Origin: Blastopirellula marina DSM 3645
Lineage (GTDB): Bacteria; Planctomycetota; Planctomycetia; Pirellulales; Pirellulaceae
NCBI RefSeq assembly: GCF_000153105.1
Contig: NZ_CH672376.1
Location: forward strand, 454,711-518,710
Direction of reading: 5' to 3'
Length of the DNA stretch: 64,000 bases
The notes beneath the pieces are model-generated. The model was not told where the DNA came from. It searched no databases and saw nothing but the letters and a program-made list of their open reading frames with translations. The first letter of the stretch is position 1. Every line of letters begins with the position of its first letter. The position numbers and the translations under genes are program-made. Positions 37,294-45,437 of this stretch are shown in pieces.

Positions 37294-37385
37294 TAGCCAG
37301 AAGCGCAAGCCGATGGAATACGGTCGGCGCTTCTAACTCAGCTGGATGTGGCCAGCCGCATTCCATCGGCTTGCGCCTCTGGCTA
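37294..37385. repeat. Inverted repeat with 30-bp arms
   Basis: The left arm 37294-37323 (TAGCCAGAAGCGCAAGCCGA...) and the right arm 37356-37385 are complementary at 28 of 30 positions with a 32-nt loop. The arm sequence is related to a single arm at 45497-45527 (TAGCCCGAGTGCGCAAGCCG...), so this is a dispersed palindromic repeat family. It lies in a 405-bp gap (37109-37513) with no other gene. Confidence 0.7.
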
Positions 37386-37513
37386 ATGTGACGATTTTCG
37401 GCGGATTCTGGCCCTGTTTCATTCTTGTTATCGAAAAATAGCGCAACCTCAAAACTCGCGCTGCTGGCTACCATCAGAAAAACGCAACATCCAAAAACTC
37501 CGTCAGGTGGATC

Positions 37514-37903
37514 GTGGATCACGTAAGTTACTCGGGCGATCTCGTTCCGTCGTCGTCTCCAGCTCGTCCTGTGGCGACGACCTCGCGTAGCGGAGAGCTA
37601 TTGCCGCAGTCGCAAGGGTACGCTCCGCCACCGTCCACCGGCGGTTTTCAAGAGGCGTTTGATTTCACCATCCGCAGTCCGGCGCTGTTGATCGTGCTGT
37701 TGTTGACGTTTGGCCCGATGGCGTTGCCGTTGGTGGTGATCAGTCCCAAACTGAGCGTTTTGTGCAAAGTGTTTCTCTCTGTCGTAACCTTGGGACTGAC
37801 GATCGTATTGCCGATTGCCCTGACGATCTATTTTTCGCATTTTGCAGTGATGCCGGCGCTCGATGCGATTCGTGAGGCCAACATGCGCGGCGGCGCGATA
37901 TAG
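37514..37903 (+). CDS. Small integral membrane protein
   Basis: 129 residues from GTG 37514, with AGGTGG just upstream. A Ser/Pro-rich cytoplasmic N-terminus of about 45 residues precedes two transmembrane helices (about 57-76 and 82-107; LLIVLLLTFGPMALPLVVI and the next), then a short tail. I do not recognise the family. A striking palindrome follows its stop at once. Confidence 0.6.
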   Translation: MDHVSYSGDLVPSSSPARPVATTSRSGELLPQSQGYAPPPSTGGFQEAFDFTIRSPALLIVLLLTFGPMALPLVVISPKLSVLCKVFLSVVTLGLTIVLPIALTIYFSHFAVMPALDAIREANMRGGAI

Positions 37904-37937
37904 CGATTTGTAAGACGTCTTACACCTTACAAATCGC
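37903..37937. repeat. Nested palindrome at the 3' end of the small membrane protein gene
   Basis: GCGATTTGTAAG (37903-37914) and CTTACAAATCGC (37926-37937) are a perfect 12-bp inverted repeat. Inside it TGTAAGACGTCTTACA (37909-37924) is itself a perfect 16-bp palindrome. There is no T run, so it may be a regulator site for the aldo/keto reductase gene (start 38016) rather than a terminator. Confidence 0.6.
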
Positions 37938-38015
37938 GTGGGGGTTGCTTTCGTGACGCGACTTCTTAGATTTCGTGGGGGACTAGATCTGCACGAAATT
38001 GAAGGAGCCGGAATA

Positions 38016-38966
38016 ATGCTGTTGCGCCCATTAGGAAAAACGGATCTACAAATTCCGCCGATCGTGTTTGGCGGCAATGTCTTTGGTTGGACGCTCGACG
38101 AAGCGGCGTCGTTTGCGATGCTGGACCAGTTGCAAGAGCGCGGCTTTTCGACGCTCGATACGGCCAACGTCTATTCGCGCTGGGCGCCAGGCAATCAGGG
38201 CGGCGAGTCCGAAACGATCCTGGGCAAGTGGATGAAGGCTCGCGGCAATCGGGATCAGATCACGCTCATCACCAAAGTCGGGCATGATCTGGGGCAAGGT
38301 CATCATGATTTGACCGCCGATCATATCGCCGTCGGCGTCGAAGATTCGCTCCGCCGTTTGCAAACCGATCGGATTGATCTTTACTTCTCTCATTTTGACG
38401 ACCTGCGTACGCCGGTCGAAGAAACGATGGAAGCGTTCGACAAGCTGGTTCAAGCAGGCAAGGTCCGCTGGCTCGGCGCGTCGAATCTTGCGGCCGAACG
38501 GATCGAAGCGTCGCTCGCGGCCAGCGCACAGCACAATTGGGCCGCGTACCATGTGATTCAGCCTGAGTATCATCTGCTGGCGCGCAAGAAGTTTGAGACC
38601 GAATACGCGCCCCTCTGCGAAAAATGGAAGTTGGCCGCGATCACCTACTTCTCGCTGGCCAGCGGCTTTCTTTCGGGCAAGTACCGCAACAGCGACGACC
38701 TGAGCCAAAGCTTGCGCGGCGGCCGAGTTGAAAAGTATCTCGACAATCCCAACTCGCCCAGCGTGCTGAAAACGCTGGAAGATGTCGCGAACAAACATGA
38801 TGTCTCCATGGCGGCGGTGGCGCTCGCGTGGCTGCTCGCCAGGCCGGCCGTCGCCGCTCCGATCGCCAGCGCGACCAAGACCAGTCATCTGGAAGCGATG
38901 TCGACGGCGATCGATTTGAAATTGGAAAATGTCGATATGCAGGCGCTCAATCAGGCGTCGAACTAA
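38016..38966 (+). CDS. Aldo/keto reductase
   Basis: 316 residues from ATG 38016 with AAGGAG upstream. A (beta/alpha)8 barrel with the family tetrad: D and Y in STLDTANVYSRW, K in LITKVGHDLG, and H in YFSHFDD. The NADPH-binding end is seen in LLARPAVAAPIASATKTSHLEA. It reduces aldehydes or ketones; the substrate is not known. It is closest in pattern to the oxidoreductases of the YghZ/Tas kind, which act on general metabolites. Confidence 0.9.
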   Translation: MLLRPLGKTDLQIPPIVFGGNVFGWTLDEAASFAMLDQLQERGFSTLDTANVYSRWAPGNQGGESETILGKWMKARGNRDQITLITKVGHDLGQGHHDLTADHIAVGVEDSLRRLQTDRIDLYFSHFDDLRTPVEETMEAFDKLVQAGKVRWLGASNLAAERIEASLAASAQHNWAAYHVIQPEYHLLARKKFETEYAPLCEKWKLAAITYFSLASGFLSGKYRNSDDLSQSLRGGRVEKYLDNPNSPSVLKTLEDVANKHDVSMAAVALAWLLARPAVAAPIASATKTSHLEAMSTAIDLKLENVDMQALNQASN

Positions 38967-39119
38967 AGCCAGAAACCGCATCAACTGTCTCCGAGAAGCA
39001 ATGTCAGAGCGTCTGATTCTTCGGTCAATGTAGTTTGGGTGAATCGAAATTCGGTATGTCATGGGTTAGACTGAGGGAGACTTTTCCCGCCTCCCAACTT
39101 CCTTGCGTCTCAATTGCTC

Positions 39120-41543
39120 ATGCCTAAAATTGCCTTCGCCATGCTGCTGGCGGCGACTCTGGTTTCGTCGGTTTCCGCTCAGGCTCCTCGATCGTTCTCG
39201 GGCGTCTATCCCCATCTCTCCTTCTTCAACGACGACGGAGAGTGCGGGACCGGCGCGGTCGTGCCGTGGGCCGATCGACTGTGGGCGATCACCTATTCGC
39301 CGCATCGGCCCAACGGATCGACCGATAAGCTGTACGAGATCGATCGCGACTTGAACTTGGTCGTCCGGCCAGAGAGCGTCGGCGGGACGCCTGCCAATCG
39401 GATGATCCATCGCGAGTCGAATCAGTTGTTCATCGGGCCGTATGCGATTAACGCCGAACGTCAGGTTCGCGTGATACCGCCCACAGAAATGTATGGACGC
39501 CTGACCGGCGTGGCGCGGCATTTGACCGATCCGGCCGGCAAGCTCTACTTTGCGACGATGGAAGAGGGCTTCTACGAAGTCGACGTCCAGACGCTGGCCG
39601 TCACCCAACTTTATCAAGACGGAAATCGCCAGAACGAGAAGGGGGGCTCGCTGCTGCCGGGCTACCACGGCAAAGGGTTGTACAGCGGGCAAGGACGATT
39701 GGTTTACGCCAACAACGGCGAGAACAGCGCGCTGGCCCGCAGTCGCCCTGACGTCGACTCTGGCTGCTTGGCCGAGTGGGATGGTGACAATTGGCAAGTG
39801 GTTCGCCGCAATCAATTTACCGAAGTGACCGGTCCCGGCGGCATCTACGGCAGCAGTGATCCGGCCAAAGATCCCCTGTGGAGCGTCGGTTGGGACAATC
39901 GCTCGCTGATCTTGATGGTGCTCGACGAAGGTCGCTGGCACGCCTACCGCTTGCCGAAGGGAAGCCACTGCTACGACGGCGCGCATGGCTGGAACACCGA
40001 ATGGCCGCGGATCCGCGACATCGGCCAAGACGACCTGCTGATGACGATGCACGGCATGTTCTGGCGATTCCCTCCGAATTTCTCGGCCAAGTCGTCTGCC
40101 GGCATCGCCGCTCGCAGTAACTACCTGAAGGTGATCGGCGATTTCTGCCCATGGAACAACCAAGTCGTCTTTGGCTGCGACGACACGGCCAAGGCCGAGT
40201 TTCTGAACAAGCGAAAGGCGAAAGGCAATTTGATCGGCCCTGGCCAATCGCAATCGAATCTGTGGTTCGTCGACGCCGCGAAAATCGATCAATTGGGAGC
40301 CCCCATCGCCCGCGGCGCGGTTTGGCTGCATGATTCGACCCCGGCCGACGCGCCTTCCGATCCGATGTTGGCCGGCGGTTTTGCGCGTCGCGGCGTTCAC
40401 CTGACCCATGCCGAGAAAGCGGCGGTCACCTTTACGCTGGAAACCGACGCGAAAGGGGACGGCCAGTGGAGGACGCTGCACACGGTCGAAGTACCACCCA
40501 ACGGCTACTCTTGGCTCGATCTGTCGGATGACCCGGCCGCGGCCTGGATTCGAGTGCGGACCAATCGCGACTGCCAAGATGTAACCGCGTCGTTTCATTT
40601 TTCCAACCAGGATCAACGGTCGACGCAGACCGGCGACCTGTTCGCCGGCATGGCCAAGCATAACGCGACCGACTATCTGGCGGGCCTGGTCCGTGCGCGG
40701 GGAGACAATCTGCGGACGCTGCAGTTGGTATCGAGCGTCGTGAAAAAAGGGGAGCTGGCCGAAGAGGCCAATTTTTCCGCCGACGCCGATCTCCAGCTTG
40801 CTCCGCTGCGGGACGCCGCGTCGCTCGCTTGGCTGAAGAAGAACGCGACTCCGCCGACCGACGTGATTTCGTCCGACGCCGCATCGCTGATTTTTGTGGA
40901 TGACGACGGTACGACCTGGCGATTGCCGCGGCATATTGACGTGGCCGAAAGTGCCGCCGGGCCGGTTCGCGTGGACCGTGAAGTTTGCACCGAACGCGAT
41001 TTGTTCCATTGCTCGAACCTCTTTTACGAACTGCCGGCGATCAACGCCGGCGGGTTCGCCAAAATTCGTCCCATCGCGGCTCACGATTTGCGAATTCATG
41101 ACTATTGCAGTTATCGGGGGTTGTTGATTTTGACCGGCGTCGCGACCGACGCGGCGGCGAACGACCACCTTGTCCGTTCGGCCGACGGAAACGGCGCGTT
41201 TTGGGCCGGGACGGTCGACGACCTCTGGCAATTGGGAAAAGCCGTCGGCCGCGGCGGTCCTTGGCTCAACACCCAAGTCTCCGCTGACCAGCCGTCTGAC
41301 CCTTACTTGATGAACGGTTTTGACAAACGGACCCTCACGCTGTCGCAGCAAAGCGACGAACCGGTCGCGATTCGGGTCGAAATTGACCTGACCGGGGAGG
41401 GCGATTGGGCGCCGTACCAGACTTTTTCGGTAAAGCCGGGTCAGAGCGTAACGCACGAGTTCCCCGCTGCGCTGCACGCTTATTGGCTGAGAACGGTCGC
41501 AGATCGACCGGCGACCGCTTCGGCGCAGCTGACGTACGAATAA
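39120..41543 (+). CDS. Large secreted protein with a duplicated module (unknown function)
   Basis: 807 residues from ATG 39120, with a signal peptide ending at SVSAQ. A propeller-like N-terminal part (about 25-330; short hydrophobic strands with DRLWAITYSP, KLYFATMEEGFYEVD, RLVYANNGENS) is followed by a module that occurs twice. The end of the first copy (near 400-490: GAVWLHDSTPADAPSDPML.. then DGQWRTLHTVEVP) matches the C-terminus (near 710-807: GGPWLNTQVSADQPSDPYLM.. then EGDWAPYQTFSVKPG), and the parts before each also align (FCPWNNQVVF / YCSYRGLLIL). It is probably periplasmic or cell-surface. I do not recognise a family. Confidence 0.7.
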   Translation: MPKIAFAMLLAATLVSSVSAQAPRSFSGVYPHLSFFNDDGECGTGAVVPWADRLWAITYSPHRPNGSTDKLYEIDRDLNLVVRPESVGGTPANRMIHRESNQLFIGPYAINAERQVRVIPPTEMYGRLTGVARHLTDPAGKLYFATMEEGFYEVDVQTLAVTQLYQDGNRQNEKGGSLLPGYHGKGLYSGQGRLVYANNGENSALARSRPDVDSGCLAEWDGDNWQVVRRNQFTEVTGPGGIYGSSDPAKDPLWSVGWDNRSLILMVLDEGRWHAYRLPKGSHCYDGAHGWNTEWPRIRDIGQDDLLMTMHGMFWRFPPNFSAKSSAGIAARSNYLKVIGDFCPWNNQVVFGCDDTAKAEFLNKRKAKGNLIGPGQSQSNLWFVDAAKIDQLGAPIARGAVWLHDSTPADAPSDPMLAGGFARRGVHLTHAEKAAVTFTLETDAKGDGQWRTLHTVEVPPNGYSWLDLSDDPAAAWIRVRTNRDCQDVTASFHFSNQDQRSTQTGDLFAGMAKHNATDYLAGLVRARGDNLRTLQLVSSVVKKGELAEEANFSADADLQLAPLRDAASLAWLKKNATPPTDVISSDAASLIFVDDDGTTWRLPRHIDVAESAAGPVRVDREVCTERDLFHCSNLFYELPAINAGGFAKIRPIAAHDLRIHDYCSYRGLLILTGVATDAAANDHLVRSADGNGAFWAGTVDDLWQLGKAVGRGGPWLNTQVSADQPSDPYLMNGFDKRTLTLSQQSDEPVAIRVEIDLTGEGDWAPYQTFSVKPGQSVTHEFPAALHAYWLRTVADRPATASAQLTYE

Positions 41544-41601
41544 ATTTTTGCCGTCGCGGGGGGAAGTGGACTTCCCGTCGGAGCGCTTCGCGGTAAAAAT
41601 T
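41543..41601. repeat. Nested inverted repeat upstream of the C39-like peptidase gene
   Basis: AATTTTTGCCG (41543-41553) and CGGTAAAAATT (41591-41601) pair at 10 of 11 positions; inside is GGGAAGT-GG-ACTTCCC (41561-41576). The element starts at the stop of the previous gene and ends 7 nt before the ATG of the next. It could end the first transcript, or fold in the leader of the second. Confidence 0.6.
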
Positions 41602-41608
41602 CGCGCTT

Positions 41609-42361
41609 ATGGCAAAATCACTCCATCTCGACATTCTCCCTCAGCCCGACGAAACCACCTGCGGACCGACGTGTCTGCATGCGGTCTTTCGCTACTTCGA
41701 TGACGAGTTGCCGCTGGCCCAAGTCATCCGCGAGACTCCGAAGCTAGAAGAGGGGGGAACGCTGGCAGTCTTGCTCGGCTGTCATGCGCTGCGAAAAGGC
41801 TACAAAGCGACGATCTATACCTACAACTTGACGGTGTTTGACCCGTCCTGGTTCTATCCGCCGACGGAAACGCTGGAATCGGAGGAGGAACTCGCCGCGT
41901 TTCATAAACGGCGGCTCATCGAGCGACTGCATGCCCAGTTGTTGGTGAAAGCCGATCCAAAGCTCCACACCGCAAGTCGCGCCTATATTCAGTTTCTGGA
42001 ACTAGGCGGAGTGATTGCGATGGAGGATTTAAAAGCCTCGTTGGTACGCCGGTTTTTGAAACGTGATCTGCCAATTTTGACCGGGCTGAGCGCCACTTAC
42101 CTGTACGGTACTCCCCGCGAATTTGGCGACGACTGCAAGCCGGACGACGTCCGCGGCTACGCCGTGGGACACTTCGTCGTCTTGCACGGCTATGATAAAG
42201 AAGCAGGCACGGTCAGCGTGGCTGATCCCTATCTGCCCAATCCGCTGGGAGAGGAACATCACTACGATGTGAAAATCGATCGGTTACTTTGTGCAATCAT
42301 GCTCGGCGTTTTGACGTATGACGCCAATCTTCTGGTGATCGAACCTGCTGACGAGTTCTAA
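41609..42361 (+). CDS. C39-like (papain-fold) peptidase of an amidoligase cluster
   Basis: 250 residues, soluble, no signal peptide. The papain-like catalytic set of C39 peptidases is visible: Q12 and C18 in LPQPDETTCGPTCLHA, H188 in YAVGHFVVLHGYD, and D206 in VADPYLP. It may cleave or transfer a peptide. The ATP-grasp ligase gene starts about 100 nt downstream. It is not joined to an ABC transporter as bacteriocin-processing C39 domains are, so its role is likely in the cytoplasm: processing, editing or transpeptidation of the product made by the two ligases that follow. Confidence 0.82.
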   Translation: MAKSLHLDILPQPDETTCGPTCLHAVFRYFDDELPLAQVIRETPKLEEGGTLAVLLGCHALRKGYKATIYTYNLTVFDPSWFYPPTETLESEEELAAFHKRRLIERLHAQLLVKADPKLHTASRAYIQFLELGGVIAMEDLKASLVRRFLKRDLPILTGLSATYLYGTPREFGDDCKPDDVRGYAVGHFVVLHGYDKEAGTVSVADPYLPNPLGEEHHYDVKIDRLLCAIMLGVLTYDANLLVIEPADEF

Positions 42362-42464
42362 CAGCGACCGCCCCGTTATCACGATATTCCATCTCATATT
42401 TGCAGCGCTTTGGTGCGCTGTCGCGCTCCGCGGCGAAATCGCGGCAAGGGAGTGCTATTTCGCG

Positions 42465-43928
42465 ATGTCCGTTTTGATTGTCACCAACACGCCAGATGAC
42501 TGGCCTGCCCAAATTGAAAATGTGCAAGTCGTCGCCGCCAACGACTATCTCACCGATACGAAATTCAGCGAGCTGCGCGGCGTCAAAGTTTTTAATCTCT
42601 GCCGCTCTTACAAGTATCAGACGATCGGCTATTACGTTTCGCTGTTGGCCGAAGCGCGCGGACACAAGCCGCTGCCCAGCGTCACCGCCGTCCAAGACTT
42701 GAAGACGCACGCGATCGTCCGTCTCGCCTCTTCCGACCTGGAAAAGCTGATCGAGAAGTCGCTCGCGCCGATCAAGTCCGATAAGTTTGAGCTGAGCATT
42801 TACTTCGGGCGAAACATGGCCCAGCGCTACGATCGTCTCTGCACGCAGCTCTTTAATCAGTTTCAAACGCCGCTGCTGCGGGCCAGCTTTGCGCGCGACA
42901 AAAACGGCTGGCAGTTGAAAGCGATCAACGCGATCTCGACCAATGATGTGCCTGACCCGCATTGGGATTTTGTGTTGGAAGCGGCGCAGCATCACTTTGC
43001 TGGTCGCGGCGGCAGTTTCAAGAAGCGGGCGCGAGCTCGCTTTGACATGGCGATCCTGCATAATCCTGACGATGCCGATAAGCCGTCGAACGAAAAAGCG
43101 CTCGCCAAGTTTATCAAAGCGGCCGAAGCGCAAGGCATTCACGCCGAAATGATCACCCGCGACGACTACGGCAGCATCGGCGAGTTCGACGCGCTCTTCA
43201 TCCGCGAAACGACCCAGGTCAATCACCACACCTATCGTTTCTCGCGTCGCGCGGCCGGCGAAGGTCTGGTGGTGATTGATGATCCGCAGTCGATCGTGCG
43301 CTGCACCAACAAGGTTTTTCTGGCCGAGATCCTGGCGCGTCACAAGGTTGCGACGCCCAAAACGTTGGTCGTGCAGGCCGAAACGGCCGATCAAATCGCG
43401 CCGCAGTTGGGCTTTCCCTGCGTACTGAAAGAGCCGGACAGCGCCTTCTCGCGGGGCGTAGTGAAGGTGAAAAACGAAGCGGAGCTGGGAGCGAAGCTGA
43501 AGGAATTCTTCGAGCATTCGGACTTGATCATCGCGCAAGAGTTTTTGCCGACGACCTTTGATTGGCGCATCGGGATCATCGATCGCCAGCCGATCTACGC
43601 CGCGAAGTATTTCATGGCGACCGGTCACTGGCAGATCATCCAGCAAAAGGAAGGAAAGACTCGCTACGGCAAGTCGGAAACGATCCCGATCGAGCTGGCG
43701 CCGCGCAAAGCGGTGCAAGTGGCCCTGAAAGCGGCCAATCTGATTGGGGACGGTTTGTACGGCGTCGACGTCAAAGAGTCGAACGGAAATTTCAGCGTGA
43801 TCGAAGTAAACGACAATCCGAACCTCGACGCCGGTTACGAAGACGCGATCCTGAAAGACGAGCTCTATCGTCGCATCATCAGCGTCTTTCTGCGGCGGAT
43901 CGAACAGCGCAAAGCCGGCTTGTCGTAG
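42465..43928 (+). CDS. RimK-like ATP-grasp ligase with N-terminal RLAN domain
   Basis: 487 residues. The N-terminal part (about 1-190; VLIVTNTPDDW, LCRSYKYQTIGYYVSLLAEA) fits the RLAN domain, which is found only in front of RimK-like ATP-grasp domains. A linker (about 195-275, with RFDMAILHNP) precedes the ATP-grasp fold (about 285-480): nucleotide-binding LKEPDSAFSRGVVKV, DWRIGIIDRQPIYAAKYF, and the Mg-binding end GVDVKESNG..VIEVNDNPNLDAG. RimK-like enzymes join an amino acid to a carboxylate (ADP-forming), for example Glu to a peptide end. It lies between a C39-like peptidase and a GCS2 enzyme. Confidence 0.87.
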   Translation: MSVLIVTNTPDDWPAQIENVQVVAANDYLTDTKFSELRGVKVFNLCRSYKYQTIGYYVSLLAEARGHKPLPSVTAVQDLKTHAIVRLASSDLEKLIEKSLAPIKSDKFELSIYFGRNMAQRYDRLCTQLFNQFQTPLLRASFARDKNGWQLKAINAISTNDVPDPHWDFVLEAAQHHFAGRGGSFKKRARARFDMAILHNPDDADKPSNEKALAKFIKAAEAQGIHAEMITRDDYGSIGEFDALFIRETTQVNHHTYRFSRRAAGEGLVVIDDPQSIVRCTNKVFLAEILARHKVATPKTLVVQAETADQIAPQLGFPCVLKEPDSAFSRGVVKVKNEAELGAKLKEFFEHSDLIIAQEFLPTTFDWRIGIIDRQPIYAAKYFMATGHWQIIQQKEGKTRYGKSETIPIELAPRKAVQVALKAANLIGDGLYGVDVKESNGNFSVIEVNDNPNLDAGYEDAILKDELYRRIISVFLRRIEQRKAGLS

Positions 43929-43980
43929 TGACCCAGAGCCCTGTGCCATGAATCGTGCGGAGTCGACGTCCAACGAAATC

Positions 43981-44069
43981 AGCCGCACGGCGTTAGCCGC
44001 GGTTGTTTTCCTATTGTCCATAGAAACAGGTTCCCTTCATTCAGAAACCGGGGCTAACGTCCAACGGCT
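43981..44069. repeat. Inverted repeat between ATP-grasp and GCS2 genes
   Basis: AGCCGCACGGCGTTAGCCGC (from 43981, then GGTT) is matched in reverse complement at 44045-44069 (AACCGGGGCTAACGTCCAAC, then GGCT). About 20 of 24 positions pair, with a loop of about 40 nt. No gene lies in the gap 43929-44126. This looks like a copy of an intergenic repeat family with a GTTAGCC-CGGTT core. Confidence 0.6.
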
Positions 44070-44126
44070 GATAGAAGCCTGGGCGTCCAGAACTCTTTCG
44101 AAATTCTCTTTAATTGGTTTTTTGTC

Positions 44127-45344
44127 ATGAGCGACCCGCTGCATCTGTTTGACGCTTACGGCGTCGAGCTTGAGTACATGATCGTCGACGCCCAGTCGCT
44201 CGACGTTCGCCCGATCGCAGACTTGCTGCTCGAAAAAGCGGCCGGCGAGATCATCTCGGAGGTCGAACTGGGAGAGCTCGCCTGGTCGAACGAACTGGCG
44301 CTGCATGTCATCGAGCTGAAGACCAACGGGCCCGCCGCATCACTTGACCCGCTGACCGACTACTTTCAACAGCATGTCACGCAGGCCAACGAGTATCTCT
44401 CGTCGCTGGGCGCTCGGCTGTTGCCGACGGCGATGCATCCCTGGATGGATCCTCACACAGTGCAACTGTGGCCGCACGATTACAACCCGATCTATCAGGC
44501 CTACAATCGCATCTTCGATTGTCGCGGTCATGGTTGGGCGAATCTGCAGAGCGTCCATTTGAACCTGCCGTTTTGCGGGGATGACGAATTTGGGCGACTT
44601 CATGCGGCGATTCGCTTGATCATGCCGCTGCTGCCGGCGCTCGCCGCGAGTTCGCCGATTTGCGACGGCAAGCCGAGCGGCTTCCTCGATACGCGGATGG
44701 AAGTTTACCGCACCAACTCGCAGCGGATTCCGTCGCTGACCGCGGCGATTGTGCCAGAGCCGATCTATACCGAAGGGGACTATCAGCGCGAGATCTTCGA
44801 GAAGATGTACGCCGATATCGAACCGCATGATCCCGAAGGAATGTTGCAGTATCCGTTTTTAAATGCCCGCGGCGCCATCGCGCGGTTTGATCGCGGCGCG
44901 ATCGAAATTCGTGTTCTCGACATTCAGGAATGTCCTGCCGCCGACCTGGCGATCTTGCAGGCGGTCGTCGCCACGCTCAAGGCGCTCGTCAGCGAAAAGT
45001 GGACTTCATTCGCCGAACAACAGCTGGTCGCGACCATGCCGCTGTCACAACTCTTTTTGGAAACGATCCGCACCGCCGACACGACCCCAATCACCGACGG
45101 CGACTTGTTACGTCAATTTGGCTACAGCGCTCGCCAGCGCCCGACCGTAGCCGAACTATGGCGGCATATTCTGGCCGAGTTGGGGCAAACTCCGGCTGAA
45201 GAAAGCCCGCTCGATGTCATCCTGACCGATGGCCCGCTGGCGCGGCGGATCCTACAGAAAGCGGGCCACGATCTCTCTCATCTCCAACCGGTCTACAGCG
45301 AACTGGCCGAATGTTTATCGCAAGGAGCGATGTTTCGTATGTAG
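44127..45344 (+). CDS. GCS2-family glutamate-cysteine ligase-like enzyme
   Basis: 405 residues. It opens LFDAYGVELEYMIVDAQS, the GVE-x-E metal/ATP site of the glutamine-synthetase-like GCS2 family; LQSVHLNLPF, and GAIEIRVLDIQECPAADLAI near the C-terminus are the other family blocks. GCS2 enzymes (YbdK, EgtA) join the gamma-carboxylate of Glu to an amine, often Cys. It follows the ATP-grasp gene by 198 nt on the same strand. The three genes together resemble a two-step ligase route (like GshA then GshB) with a papain-fold partner; the product is unknown. Confidence 0.85.
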   Translation: MSDPLHLFDAYGVELEYMIVDAQSLDVRPIADLLLEKAAGEIISEVELGELAWSNELALHVIELKTNGPAASLDPLTDYFQQHVTQANEYLSSLGARLLPTAMHPWMDPHTVQLWPHDYNPIYQAYNRIFDCRGHGWANLQSVHLNLPFCGDDEFGRLHAAIRLIMPLLPALAASSPICDGKPSGFLDTRMEVYRTNSQRIPSLTAAIVPEPIYTEGDYQREIFEKMYADIEPHDPEGMLQYPFLNARGAIARFDRGAIEIRVLDIQECPAADLAILQAVVATLKALVSEKWTSFAEQQLVATMPLSQLFLETIRTADTTPITDGDLLRQFGYSARQRPTVAELWRHILAELGQTPAEESPLDVILTDGPLARRILQKAGHDLSHLQPVYSELAECLSQGAMFRM

Positions 45345-45437
45345 GTCAGGCCTTGGCCACGAACCTGTTCGTGATCGTACATGCGAAAGGGAATGCGTTG
45401 GGCGCAGCGGCGCCTACGTCGGTTTTATTCCATCGCC

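Noticed and set aside
37167-37391. 74-residue plus-strand frame
   Set aside because: It starts before the terminator at 37193 and runs through the inverted repeat; there is no coding pattern.
39066-41477. 803-residue open frame on the minus strand
   Set aside because: It is opposite the secreted 807-residue gene, which has a signal peptide and an internal duplication. The antisense product is basic and patternless.
42297-44021. 574-residue open frame on the minus strand
   Set aside because: It lies opposite the ATP-grasp gene (and the end of the C39 gene), which have clear family motifs. The product is Arg/His/Gln-rich with no recognisable domain, typical of an antisense shadow in GC-rich DNA.
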